Part shown: positions 1 through 9,021 of the stretch, one piece after another
How positions within the stretch are numbered: position 1 is the first letter of the stretch
Layout: every line of letters starts with the position of its first letter
Source of the DNA: Amycolatopsis cihanbeyliensis
GTDB taxonomy: Bacteria > Actinomycetota > Actinomycetes > Mycobacteriales > Pseudonocardiaceae
DNA length: 64,000 nt
Direction of reading: 5' to 3'
Assembly (NCBI RefSeq): GCF_006715045.1
Contig: NZ_VFML01000001.1
Span: 2,882,501 to 2,946,500, forward strand
Made by a program: the position numbers and the translations under genes
Notes under the pieces: model-generated
What the model was told of the DNA's origin: nothing
What the model saw: the letters and a program-made list of their open reading frames with translations, nothing else
Databases searched by the model: none

Positions 1-731
1 TCGTGCTCGTGCACGGGCACCCGTTCGACCGCTCGATGTGGCACCCGCAGGTGTCCCGATTCACCGCGGCCGGGTGCCGGGTGATCGCCGCGGATCTGCG
101 CGGCTACGGGCGGAGCACGGTGGTCCCCGGCGACACCCCGCTGGAGACCTTCGCCCGCGACCTCGTGGGCCTGCTCGACCACCTCGGCATCGACCGGGTC
201 GTGCTGGGCGGGCTCTCCATGGGCGGGCAGATCGTGCTGGAGTTCCACCGGCTGTTCCCCGAGCGGCTGCGTGGCCTGGTGCTGGCCAGCACCTCGGCCA
301 GGGCGGACACCCCGGAGGTGCGGGACCGGCGCCGCGCGACCGCCGACCGCCTGCTGCGCGAGGGGCTCACCCCGTACGCGGAAGAGGTCATCGACAAGAT
401 GGTCGCCCCGCACAACATCCGCGAGCTGCCCGAGGTCGCCGAGCACGTACTGGCGATGATGAAGGCGGCCCCGCCGGAGGGGGCGGCCGCGGCACTGCGC
501 GGGCGTGCCGAGCGGCCGGACTACCTGGCGATGCTTGCCGGGGTAGCGGTGCCCACGCTCGTGGTGGTGGGTACCGAGGACGGGTTCACCCCGGTCGCCG
601 AGGCCAGGCTGATGCACGAACGGATCCCCGGCTCGGTGCTGCGCGTCATCGAGGGCGCCGCCCACCTGCCGAACCTGGAGCGGCGGGTCGAGTTCGACGC
701 GGCGCTGGAACGGTTCCTGACCGGGTTGTGA
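1..731 (+). CDS. Alpha/beta-fold hydrolase, 5' end outside the window
   Basis: The readable part (about 242 residues from the first in-frame GTG) opens directly on the oxyanion-hole motif LVHGHPFD, which in this family normally lies 20-30 residues after the start, so the gene begins upstream of base 1. The nucleophile elbow GLSMGG (Ser nucleophile), the acid region VVVGTEDGFTP and the final histidine in GAAHLPNLE complete the Ser-Asp-His triad. It resembles the small 3-oxoadipate enol-lactonase/haloperoxidase-like hydrolases, but the substrate cannot be read from sequence. The next gene on this strand starts about 160 bp downstream with its own ribosome binding site, so co-transcription is uncertain. 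Confidence 0.85.
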   Translation, partial: VLVHGHPFDRSMWHPQVSRFTAAGCRVIAADLRGYGRSTVVPGDTPLETFARDLVGLLDHLGIDRVVLGGLSMGGQIVLEFHRLFPERLRGLVLASTSARADTPEVRDRRRATADRLLREGLTPYAEEVIDKMVAPHNIRELPEVAEHVLAMMKAAPPEGAAAALRGRAERPDYLAMLAGVAVPTLVVVGTEDGFTPVAEARLMHERIPGSVLRVIEGAAHLPNLERRVEFDAALERFLTGL

Positions 732-812
732 CCGCGGGCCGACGCGCCGGCGGTTCGTGTCCGATCCGACGTGACCCGGTTGGATACCGCACAGCTATCG
801 AAACGAGGGTTT

Positions 813-844
813 CACCACCACGCGGCGAACCAGCGTGGTAGGTG
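813..844. promoter_or_regulatory. Inverted repeat upstream of the patatin gene
   Basis: ACCACGC (817-823) pairs with GCGTGGT (833-839), extended by CACC/GGTG outside a single bulged A at 840. It lies about 50 bp before the patatin start and could be an operator or a leader hairpin. There is no T-run to suggest a terminator for the hydrolase. Confidence 0.3.
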
Positions 845-893
845 GTAGATGCGGCAACGCACCCTACGCTCGGTCCGATCTCCGGAGGTGGCC

Positions 894-3173
894 ATGACGG
901 CCGCAGACCCCATCAGCCAGGTCGAGCAGCTCGGGCTGGACGACCCGACCAGGTACACCACGGGGTTCGAGGCGGAATGGCTGCGCTGGTCGCCCGCGGA
1001 GGCCGACGAGCACGCGAGGGACGGCGACGACCGGTACCAGCGCTACGTGGACCGCTCCTGCGACCTGACCATGCGTGGCGGCACAACCAGTGGGGTGATC
1101 TACCCGCTGGCCGTGTGCTCGCTTGCCCAGCACTACCAGTTCCGCTCGGTGGGTGGCGCCTCGGCGGGTGCGATCGCGGCGGCGGCCACCGCGGCGGCCG
1201 AGCACGGTCGGCTGGCCGCGCAGCCCACCGAGGTCCCGGAGGGCTCGGTTCGACCGGGCTTCGCCGGGCTTGCCGGGCTGATCAACTGGATGATCAGCGG
1301 GACCGGATCGGAACGCTGGCGGCTGGTGCAACTGTTCCAGCCGAACACCGCGTTGAGCCGGCTCTACCGGGTGGTGATCGCCACCATGCAGCAGCCGGCC
1401 ACCACCGGCCGCAACCGGTTCGCCTCGGTGCTCGCCGCGCTGCTGCTGGCGGTGAGCCCGCTCGCCACCGTCGCGCTGGTGCTGGTGCTCGCCGGCTGGC
1501 TGGCCGGGCCGGTCGCGCTGCCGGTGCTACTGCCGCCGCCGCGGTGGGAGGCGGTGCCACCGGTGGTAGCCCTGCTCGCCGCGGCGGCCGCGCTGATCGC
1601 CGGGGTCTGGACGATCACCCTTGCCGCGGCACGTGTCCGCAAGGCCACCCTGGTGCTGGTGATCCCGCTGGTACTCGGGATCGGGACGCTGCTGGCCGTG
1701 GCCGTCGCCGGGGACGCGGCGGTGTCCTGGTCGGCCTGGGTGACCGTGGGCGCGGCGACGGTGCTCGGGTGGTTGCTGCTGAGCGCGGCCGGGCTGACCG
1801 CGTTCGCGGTGATCTACACGAAGGCGAGCTGGCCGCTGATCGCCGAGGCACAGCGGTTCCGTTATGGACTCGTCCCCGGGGCATGGCCGTACACCGCGAC
1901 CTGGGTGGACCGGTTGGCCGGCATGCCGCGCTCCACCGGCGTGCCGCCGCTGGCGACCTGGCTCGCCGACCGTATCGACGACCTCGCCGGGTCCACATCG
2001 GATGTCGAGCCGGGAGAGGACCGGCGGGCGTTGACCTTCGGCGACCTCTGGCTCGGCTCCGGCGCCGAGCGCGACCTGGCCGAGCTGGAGGCGTGCGCGT
2101 TGCGGAGCGAGCGCCGGATGATCAACCTGGCGCTGATGAGCACCGACCTGTCCGCTGGCAGGCCGTTCCGGTTGCCGTTCCGGGTCGCACGGCACCCGAG
2201 CGAGCGCTGGCAGTTCTGCGAACGCTGCCTGGACGGGATCGTGCCGGACCGCGTCGTGCGGCAACTGAAGGAGACCGGACCGGTCAAGGGGCAGCACTGC
2301 CCCCGGCACCCCGAGGCCGGGCTGCACTGGCTGCCGGAGCCGTGGGATATGCCGGTGGTGCTCGCCGTGCGGATGAGTCTCTCCCTGCCCGGGCTGATCT
2401 GCCCGGTGCCGCTGTGCCGGGAGGGTCGGATGCACTGGTTCTCCGACGGCGGGATCACCAGCAACTTCCCGATCCACTTCTTCGACACCCTGCTGCCGAG
2501 GTGGCCGACCTTCGGGCTGAACCTGGACCGCCTCGACCGTGAGGTCGGCCCGGAGGAGGAGATCTACCTCGCCAAACAGGACGCCACCCCGTTCGAGCAT
2601 CCGTGGGCGAAGGTGCACGACGGCGCGGCCAGCTTCCTCAGCCGGATTCTGGAGACCTTCCTCGCCTGGCGGGACACCATGCAGTCCGGGTTGCCCGGAT
2701 TCCGCGGCCGGATCGTGAGCGTGCGGCAGGGCACCGGCGAGGGCGGCACGAACCTGTTCATGCCGCCCGAGGTGATCGCGACGCTCGCGCTGCGCGGCTA
2801 CAAGGCGGGTACCGAGCTCAAGCGGCGGTTCACCGTGGAGAGCCACGACGGCGAGGCGCCCGGATACACGCAGACCGACCGCTACCGCTGGATCCGGATG
2901 CGGATCGCGCTGCGCGAGTATCGCGAGCTCGTCCGGCAGGCCGACGACCGCGGCCCGCTCTACCGGCAGCGCACCGCCAGGTACCGCATTCCGGAAGGGC
3001 TGGCCGGGTGGTTCGACGAGGAGATCGACACCTGGCCGTGCCCGGAACCGCACACCGAGTCGATCGAGGCCACCTTCGCGGAGCTGAGCAGGCTGGCGGA
3101 GTCGCATCTCGCCGAGAAGTTCGACGGGACCGCTCCGGTCAACCCGGTGCTGCGGCTCACCCCGCCGGAGTGA
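894..3173 (+). CDS. Patatin-like phospholipase with inserted membrane segments
   Basis: A 759-residue patatin-fold lipid acyl hydrolase. ATG 894 is chosen over the in-frame ATG 849 because GGAGGTG (884-890) sits at ideal spacing. The glycine-rich oxyanion motif RGGTTSG is at about 61-67, the serine elbow GGASAG at 87-92 and the catalytic Asp in DGG at 518-520, so the Ser-Asp dyad is intact. Between elbow and Asp, residues about 178-307 form four hydrophobic stretches, so the catalytic halves appear to be anchored by an internal membrane domain. A CxxC (442, 445) followed by CxxH (469, 472) could bind a metal. Classical patatin domains are about 200 residues, so over 400 residues are inserted. 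The neighbour is a convergent STAND NTPase. A membrane lipid substrate is inferred. Confidence 0.8.
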   Translation: MTAADPISQVEQLGLDDPTRYTTGFEAEWLRWSPAEADEHARDGDDRYQRYVDRSCDLTMRGGTTSGVIYPLAVCSLAQHYQFRSVGGASAGAIAAAATAAAEHGRLAAQPTEVPEGSVRPGFAGLAGLINWMISGTGSERWRLVQLFQPNTALSRLYRVVIATMQQPATTGRNRFASVLAALLLAVSPLATVALVLVLAGWLAGPVALPVLLPPPRWEAVPPVVALLAAAAALIAGVWTITLAAARVRKATLVLVIPLVLGIGTLLAVAVAGDAAVSWSAWVTVGAATVLGWLLLSAAGLTAFAVIYTKASWPLIAEAQRFRYGLVPGAWPYTATWVDRLAGMPRSTGVPPLATWLADRIDDLAGSTSDVEPGEDRRALTFGDLWLGSGAERDLAELEACALRSERRMINLALMSTDLSAGRPFRLPFRVARHPSERWQFCERCLDGIVPDRVVRQLKETGPVKGQHCPRHPEAGLHWLPEPWDMPVVLAVRMSLSLPGLICPVPLCREGRMHWFSDGGITSNFPIHFFDTLLPRWPTFGLNLDRLDREVGPEEEIYLAKQDATPFEHPWAKVHDGAASFLSRILETFLAWRDTMQSGLPGFRGRIVSVRQGTGEGGTNLFMPPEVIATLALRGYKAGTELKRRFTVESHDGEAPGYTQTDRYRWIRMRIALREYRELVRQADDRGPLYRQRTARYRIPEGLAGWFDEEIDTWPCPEPHTESIEATFAELSRLAESHLAEKFDGTAPVNPVLRLTPPE

Positions 3174-3197
3174 CCGGCGCTCGGGCCGCCGTGCACG

Positions 3198-3274
3198 GCA
3201 AACTCGCGCGCGTGGGGAGCAAACTCGCGCGCGTGGGCGGCAAACACGCGTACGTGGGCGGCAAACACGCCGGT
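3198..3274. repeat. 21-bp tandem repeat between convergent genes
   Basis: Three full units and one partial unit begin with GCAAAC at 3198, 3219, 3240 and 3261, exactly 21 bp apart. Units 1 and 2 differ at their last bases, and unit 3 diverges in the centre (ACGCGTACG for TCGCGCGCG). The array fills the gap between the convergent patatin and STAND genes. It could contribute to bidirectional termination through the self-complementary CGCGCG and CGTACG cores, but no classical stem plus T-run is present. Confidence 0.8.
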
Positions 3275-3284
3275 TGACCTGGGG

Positions 3285-6200
3285 TTATTTACATGGCGGT
3301 TGGTAGTCCAGCTGGGGGAGGTACTCCCGCCACGCCTGCTCGGTCAGCGAGCCGCGGGAGTCGGTGCAGATTCGCTGGATCGCCTGCTCCATGTCCAGCC
3401 GCCACACCCTGGTCGTGTTGTCCCGGCCACCGGTGGCGAGGAACTCCCCGTTCGGGCCGCCCACGATCGACAGCACCGCGCTGGTGTGCCCGGTGAGCAC
3501 GCGCTGCGAGCGCACCGCCCCGCCCTCGTCGAGGTCCCACAACCGCACCGTGCCGTCCATCCCGGTGGACACCAGGCCGGTGTGCCCCGACCGGAAGGCC
3601 ACCTCGGACACCGCGTCGGTGTGCCCGGTGATCGGCTCACCGACCGGGCGCACCGACCCGGGGTCGCTGATGTCCCACAGCCGGATCGTCCGGTCCCCGC
3701 TCGCGGTCGCCAGCCGCTCGCCTTCCGGCCCGAAGGCCACCGACCACACCGGTCCGGTGTGCCCGGCGATCGGCTCGCCGACCGGGGTGGGCGCGGTGCG
3801 GTCGGACACGTCCCACAACCGCACCGTGTGATCGAAACTGCCGGTGGCCAGGGTGCGGCCGTCCGGGCTGAACACCATCGCGGGCAGGTACCCCGCATGC
3901 GGGGAGGGCGCCGTGGCCAGCGAGGAGGGGTGCGCGGGGTCGGTGACGTCCCACAGCTCCACGGTGGTGTCGTTGGCCGTGGCCAGCGTGCGCCCGTCCG
4001 GGGCGAAAGCCATCGGCCCGCCGGCGGCCCCGGTGAACGACGCGCCGAGCGGCACCGGCTTCGCCGGATCGGACACGTCCCACAGCCGTACCGTGTCGTC
4101 GTTCCTGCCCACCGCGAGCACCCCGCCCGCAGGGCTGAACAGCACCCGGTTCACCGCGGCCTCCGCGACGATCCGCGGGCCGAGCGCGGCAGGAAGAGCC
4201 GGATCGGACACGTCCCACAGCTGCACGGCACCGTCGTCCCCGCCGGAGGCCAGGGTATGTCCCTCCGGGCTCCAGGAGACCGAGGACACACTCGCCGAGT
4301 GCGCGACCAGCAGCCCCGGTGGCAGCGACCACAGCCGCACCACCCCGTCGTCCCCGCCGGAGGCCAGGGTCCGCCCGTCCGGGCCGAAGCCCACCGCGTA
4401 CACGGCGCCCGCGTGCCCGGTGAGCGCGTCGCCGACCAGCCCGGGCCGTGCCGGGTCGGCGACATTCCACAGCCGCACCGTGCCGTCCTTGCTCCCGGAG
4501 GCCAGCACCCGCCCGTCCGGGCTGAAGGCCACCGACCAGACCAGCTCGTTGTGCGCCGCCAACGGGTGCCCGATGGGTTCCAGCCGATCCGGGGTGGAGA
4601 CGTCCCACAGCCGCACGGTGTCGTCCTCGCCGCCGGTCGCGAGCGTGGTGCCGTCCGGGCCGAAGGTCACCGAGTGGACCCCACCGGGGTGCGCACCGAG
4701 GTGCTCGGCCGCCAGCGAGGGGCGCTCGCCGGTGAGGTCCCACAGCCGTACCGCGCCGTCGTTGCCGACCCCGGCGAGGGTCCGCCCGTCCGGGCTGAAG
4801 GCCACCGACCGGACGGGCGCGCTCGCGTCGGCGAGCGGCGTGCCGAGCAGGCCGGGCTCGGACGGGTCGGTGAGATCCCACAGTCGCACCGCGCCGTCGT
4901 CGTTCGCGGTGGCCAGCGTCCGCCCGTCCGGGCTGAACGAGGTCAGGTAGATCGTGCCGCCCCCGCCCGGCAACGGCGGGCCCAGCCGCACCGGATCGGC
5001 GGGGTCGGAGACGTCCCACAGCCGGATGGTCGCGTCGTGCCCCGCGGTGACCAGCGTCTCGCCGTCCGGGCTGAACACCGCGGAACTGACCCAACTGGTG
5101 TGCCCGGTCAGCGGGTCACCGAGCGGTTTCGGGTGGGCGCGGTCGGACACGTCCCACAGCCGCACCGTGTTGTCGTAGCCCGCGGTGGCCAGGGTGCGCC
5201 CGCCCGGACCGAACGTGGTCAGGTACACCGCGCCGTCGTGCCCGGTCAGCGGGATGGCCAGCGGCCGGTGCTGGGTGGAGAGCACCCGCGCCGCCACGCC
5301 GGTCTCCCCCGGCCGCAACCGGTGCGCCAGCAGGTCGAACTGGGCGGACAGCGAGGGGTCCCTGTCGGTGAGCCGGTCGGCCTCGGCCACCACCTGACCG
5401 AACCGCGCGTCGTCGCGCTCCTGGATGGCCACCGCGGCCGCCACGGCGGTGGCGACGGCGAACAGCACCACGGTGAGTACGGCGGCCCGCCGCAACCACG
5501 CGCTGCGCCGGGCGCTCCGGTTCGAGGTGGCCAGGAACTCCCGTGCCAGCTCGGTCGATCCCGTGCGGGCCGCCTGGCGGGCCGTCTCCAGCCTGCTGCC
5601 GCGGTACAGCAGCGAGGAGTCCCGGTCCTGCTCGGCCCAGGTGACGGCGTCGGTCTCCAACCGCTGCCGGGCCACATTGCCTGCCCGGTCCTGGTCGATC
5701 CAGTCCCGTAGCCGGGGCCACGCCTGCAGCAGGGCCTCGTGGCTGATCTCGGCCGAGTCGGCGTCCAGGGTCACCAGCCTGGCCTTCACCAGTGTTTCCA
5801 GCACCACCTCTGCCGCGGCCTGGTTGCCCGCGTGCTCGACGAGGTCGGTCCGGGTGGCCCGGCGCCGGGTGTCCTGGGTGTCCTCTCCCACATGCACCAG
5901 CCGCAGCAGCAGCGGGCGGGCGGCGGCCTGCGCGGCCGGGCTCAGATCCGCCCAGGCCCGTTCGGCGGTGGCCGCCACCGCGCCGTGGATGCCGCCGGCG
6001 GCTCGGTAGCCCGCGATGGTCAGCCTGCCCGCCTGCCTGCGCTGCCAGGTGGCCAGCAGGGCATGGGACAGCAGCGGCAGCGCCCCGGCCTCGTAGGTAC
6101 GGTGCTGCCCGCCCGCCTCGCGGTTCGCACCGAGTCCGAGGTCACGCAGCATCAGGTCGATCAGGCCGGCCTCCAGTTGCAGGCCGACCGACTTCGCCGG

Positions 6201-7286
6201 CCTGGACACCGCCTCGCGCAGCTCGCCGGTGGCCATCGCACCCAGCACGAGCTGCCGTTCCTGCAGTGCCTCGGCCAGCTCGGGGTAGTCGAGGCAGCGC
6301 CCGTAGAAGTCGGCACGCACGCCGAGCACGACCAGGCCCGGTGGGGCCTCGCCCTCGGCGGCCGGGGTGCACGCGGCGTGCAGCGCCTGCACGAACAGCC
6401 GCTGCACCCGCTTGTCCGCGTTCAGGGTGAACAGCTCCTCGAACTGGTCCACCACGATCACCAGTCCGGCGCCCGGACCGGCCAAGCGCCGCGCGCAGGC
6501 CGCGACCGCCGTGCGGACCAGCGCGGGGAACCCGCCGGTCCGGGCCGGGTCGGCGTCCTGGGCCTCCTCCAGCTCGGTGGCCAGCTCCGGGATCAGCCTG
6601 CCGAGCTCCTTCAGCGGGTTCGCGCCGGGGGACATGGCCGCCACCGGTGGCCGGGTGCCGTCGTCACCGGTCAGCGCGTCCCGCTCCATGGCGGGCACCA
6701 GGCCCGCCCGCAGCAGCGAGGACTTGCCCGCACCGGACGCGCCGACCAGCACCACCATCCCGCCGGTCTCCAGCGCGGACTCCAGCTTCCCGAGCAGCGC
6801 GGTGGTGCTGCGTTCCCGGCCGAAGAACCGGTCGGCGTCCTCCGGCCGGAACGCGGCCAGCCCGCGATAGGGGCACACCCCGGTGTCCTCCGGGTCGGGC
6901 TCGGGCTCGGCCTCCGCCCCTGCCGGGCCATCCTGGTCCTCGGCCGCCGGGGTGCGCAGCGCCTCCTCCCACAGCCGCCGCCATGCCTCCAGCTCGTACA
7001 GCCCGCGCGCGACGGGGTGGTGGCGCAGCCTGCGCGCCTCCCCGATGAGCATCTCGAGCACGATCGCCAGCGGCGCGAACCGCGCGGGGACGTTGCGACC
7101 CCGGCGCCAGTCGCTGATCCGCTGGGCCGAGACGCGGACCGGGCGCCCCCGCTCGTCCCGCCGGTTGACCCGGGCCACCGCCTCGGTGACCCGGCGCAGC
7201 GTCGGGTCACCCGCCTCGGCGTAGAGCAAGGCGAACCGCTCCGCGAACACCTCGCGGGCGCTCCGGCCACCCTCCTGCTCACTCAT
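3285..7286 (-). CDS. STAND NTPase (nSTAND1 type) with HTH and 14 WD40 repeats
   Basis: A 1333-residue signal-transduction NTPase. Residues about 10-110 hold an HTH-like region (recognition-helix-like RVSAQRISDWRRG at 51-63). The NTPase follows: Walker A GASGAGKSS at 182-190 and Walker B LVIVVDQFEE at about 275-284, with arginine-rich winged-helix-like parts to about 590. A single hydrophobic segment at about 601-621 is preceded by arginines and could be a membrane anchor, putting the C-terminus outside. From about 682, 14 WD40 repeats of 44-47 residues (VRLWDVSD endings) suggest two seven-bladed propellers. Such proteins are thought to sense a ligand with the repeats and oligomerise through the NTPase. 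The ligand and output are unknown. It converges on the patatin gene, so it is not in its operon. Confidence 0.88.
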   Translation of the reverse strand: MSEQEGGRSAREVFAERFALLYAEAGDPTLRRVTEAVARVNRRDERGRPVRVSAQRISDWRRGRNVPARFAPLAIVLEMLIGEARRLRHHPVARGLYELEAWRRLWEEALRTPAAEDQDGPAGAEAEPEPDPEDTGVCPYRGLAAFRPEDADRFFGRERSTTALLGKLESALETGGMVVLVGASGAGKSSLLRAGLVPAMERDALTGDDGTRPPVAAMSPGANPLKELGRLIPELATELEEAQDADPARTGGFPALVRTAVAACARRLAGPGAGLVIVVDQFEELFTLNADKRVQRLFVQALHAACTPAAEGEAPPGLVVLGVRADFYGRCLDYPELAEALQERQLVLGAMATGELREAVSRPAKSVGLQLEAGLIDLMLRDLGLGANREAGGQHRTYEAGALPLLSHALLATWQRRQAGRLTIAGYRAAGGIHGAVAATAERAWADLSPAAQAAARPLLLRLVHVGEDTQDTRRRATRTDLVEHAGNQAAAEVVLETLVKARLVTLDADSAEISHEALLQAWPRLRDWIDQDRAGNVARQRLETDAVTWAEQDRDSSLLYRGSRLETARQAARTGSTELAREFLATSNRSARRSAWLRRAAVLTVVLFAVATAVAAAVAIQERDDARFGQVVAEADRLTDRDPSLSAQFDLLAHRLRPGETGVAARVLSTQHRPLAIPLTGHDGAVYLTTFGPGGRTLATAGYDNTVRLWDVSDRAHPKPLGDPLTGHTSWVSSAVFSPDGETLVTAGHDATIRLWDVSDPADPVRLGPPLPGGGGTIYLTSFSPDGRTLATANDDGAVRLWDLTDPSEPGLLGTPLADASAPVRSVAFSPDGRTLAGVGNDGAVRLWDLTGERPSLAAEHLGAHPGGVHSVTFGPDGTTLATGGEDDTVRLWDVSTPDRLEPIGHPLAAHNELVWSVAFSPDGRVLASGSKDGTVRLWNVADPARPGLVGDALTGHAGAVYAVGFGPDGRTLASGGDDGVVRLWSLPPGLLVAHSASVSSVSWSPEGHTLASGGDDGAVQLWDVSDPALPAALGPRIVAEAAVNRVLFSPAGGVLAVGRNDDTVRLWDVSDPAKPVPLGASFTGAAGGPMAFAPDGRTLATANDTTVELWDVTDPAHPSSLATAPSPHAGYLPAMVFSPDGRTLATGSFDHTVRLWDVSDRTAPTPVGEPIAGHTGPVWSVAFGPEGERLATASGDRTIRLWDISDPGSVRPVGEPITGHTDAVSEVAFRSGHTGLVSTGMDGTVRLWDLDEGGAVRSQRVLTGHTSAVLSIVGGPNGEFLATGGRDNTTRVWRLDMEQAIQRICTDSRGSLTEQAWREYLPQLDYQPPCK

Positions 7287-7759
7287 GTGATGCCTCGCTC
7301 GTGCTCATCCGGTTCCGGACCGGAAAACTCATGCGAGGCATCTGAGCAGGGATTTCCTCTCCGGTCGGAACGGAAGATCGCCTCTTGGGTCGTCACGGGT
7401 GCGATGCTCGGGTCGTCGTCTCGGGCCGCGGGTTGGTGAGAAGCCTGGGGGTCTTCTCACCGACCCGCCACAGGGGCGGGCCGCGGGTTCCAGCCTAATT
7501 CTCGCAGCCCCTTCTCAATCGATGAAGCGTTCCGCCTCACGTACCCGGCCGCGTGTACCCGGCCGCGCCGGGCGGAGACAGTAGGCCGCCGGCGCCGGAA
7601 CCGGCAAGCCACGGCGCGAGGTCGCGCCTGCCCAGTCTCGCGGTCACCCTGGCGTGGCTCCGGAGGAGGGCGGGTCGAGGCCGAGGACGGAGGGTCGGCC
7701 CTGGGTAGGACCGCCCCTGGTCGGACGCGCACCGGCGGCGGACCGGCTACCGTCGTGGC
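7287..7759. other. 473-bp intergenic region
   Basis: No convincing gene is seen. Upstream of the STAND gene a 10-bp inverted repeat, GATGCCTCGC (7289-7298) and GCGAGGCATC (7333-7342), encloses a second small palindrome (TTCCGGACCGGAA region) and is a candidate operator or leader hairpin for that gene. Further on, a 14-bp unit starting GTACCCGGCC is present twice in tandem (7541-7554 and 7555-7567). The promoters for the STAND gene and the histidine kinase, which diverge here, must lie in this stretch. Confidence 0.5.
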
Positions 7760-8935
7760 GTGCTCACGTCCCGCCTGCGCGCCGTGCTGAACCGGTGGCC
7801 GAAGGGCATGCACCTGTACCTGCTGGACGCCGCCGTCGCGATGGTGACCGCGGCGGTCTACGTCACCTTCAGCTATGTCGAGTCCACGCCGACCCAGCCG
7901 ATGTTCGACGGTCCGGACTGGGTCGGCTGGCTGGTCGCCGCGGTGGTCGGCATGCCGCTGGCGGTGCGCAGGCGCTGGCCGCTGCCGGTGCTGGGCATCG
8001 TGCTGGCCGGGACGATGGCGGCCACCCTGCTGCGGCTGATCCTGGAGCCCTACCTGGCCACCGCGTACGCGCTGTACCTGGTCGCGCTGGTGCGGCCGCC
8101 GCGCTGGTCGGTCCCGGCGCTGGCGGTCACCCTGGCCGGATCGATGCTCGCGATCCTGATCGGCCAGCCGGTGCTGGAGAACACGGGGCTTCCGTTCTAC
8201 GTCTGGCTGTGGCTCGGCCTGGCCTGGGGCGGGGGCTGGGTGGTGCGCGACCGGCGGGCGCGAGCGGCGCGCGAGGCCGAGCAGCGCGCCCGGCAGGCGC
8301 TGGCCGACGAGCGGATGCGGATCGCGCGGGAGTTGCACGATGTGGTGGCGCACAGCATGAGCCTGATCGCGGTCAAGGCGGGGGTCGCCAACCACGTCGC
8401 CACCCAGCGGCCGGAGGAGGCCGCGGCCGCGCTGCGGACCATCGAGAGCACCAGCAGGGAGGCGCTCACCGAGATGCGGCACATCCTGGGTGTGCTGCGC
8501 TCGAACCGGGAACCGGACGCGGGGCTCGCCCCCACGCCCGGGGTGTCCGGGTTGACCGAGCTCGCCGACAACGCCGAACCGGCCGGCGTCCGGGTGCGCC
8601 TCGACCTGCATCACCTGGAAGGGCTGCCGGAGGGGCTGGAACTCTCGGTGTACCGGATCGTGCAGGAGGCGCTGACCAACGTGGTCAAGCACGCGGCGCC
8701 CGCCGAGTGCCGGGTGCTGGTCGAGGCCGGGGACGAGCGGGTGCGGATCGAGGTGACCGACGATGGGCCGGGCCGTCGCACGCCGCCCGACGAGCAGGCG
8801 GGGGCCGGGCACGGCCTGATCGGCATGCGAGAGCGGGTGGCGGTGTACGGCGGGACCTTCAGCGCCGGGCCGCGGCCGGGCGGTGGTTTCCGGGTCGCGG
8901 CGACCTTGCCGGTCGGGGCGGGAGCGTTGGTATGA
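7760..8935 (+). CDS. Sensor histidine kinase, NarL/DesK class
   Basis: A 391-residue kinase of the HisKA_3 class. Residues about 20-165 hold several membrane helices with no large extracellular loop, typical of actinobacterial intramembrane-sensing kinases. The dimerisation helix carries the phospho-accepting His193 in RELHDVVAHS. The HATPase domain follows, with N-box residues in EALTNVVKHA and the G-boxes DDGPGR and GHGLIGMRERV. The start is GTG 7760 with no obvious ribosome binding site. The TGA stop overlaps an ATG (8932) in frame with the response regulator, so the two genes are translationally linked or nearly so. The stimulus is not predictable. Confidence 0.88.
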   Translation: MLTSRLRAVLNRWPKGMHLYLLDAAVAMVTAAVYVTFSYVESTPTQPMFDGPDWVGWLVAAVVGMPLAVRRRWPLPVLGIVLAGTMAATLLRLILEPYLATAYALYLVALVRPPRWSVPALAVTLAGSMLAILIGQPVLENTGLPFYVWLWLGLAWGGGWVVRDRRARAAREAEQRARQALADERMRIARELHDVVAHSMSLIAVKAGVANHVATQRPEEAAAALRTIESTSREALTEMRHILGVLRSNREPDAGLAPTPGVSGLTELADNAEPAGVRVRLDLHHLEGLPEGLELSVYRIVQEALTNVVKHAAPAECRVLVEAGDERVRIEVTDDGPGRRTPPDEQAGAGHGLIGMRERVAVYGGTFSAGPRPGGGFRVAATLPVGAGALV

Positions 8936-9021
8936 GCCCGAGCCCGAGCCCGAAGGTGACGACGAGCGAGCATCGCAGGCCACGCCCGCGGGCCGAGGAG
9001 CGCAGCGAGAAGGAGCCGAGA

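Noticed and set aside
1527..3107. 526-codon minus-strand frame opposite the patatin gene
   Set aside because: Composition is His/Arg/Gly-rich without motifs, and the plus frame has intact patatin signatures.
3198..3274. CRISPR-like array
   Set aside because: Units are contiguous 21-bp tandem repeats with no unique spacers and no cas genes.
894..7286. Patatin plus STAND gene as one defence operon
   Set aside because: The genes converge, so they cannot be one transcript. Kept only as a neighbourhood observation.
3300..7439. Very long open frames on the plus strand opposite the STAND gene
   Set aside because: They are antisense shadows of a high-GC gene: rich in Arg, Gly and Pro, with no domains and no ribosome binding sites.
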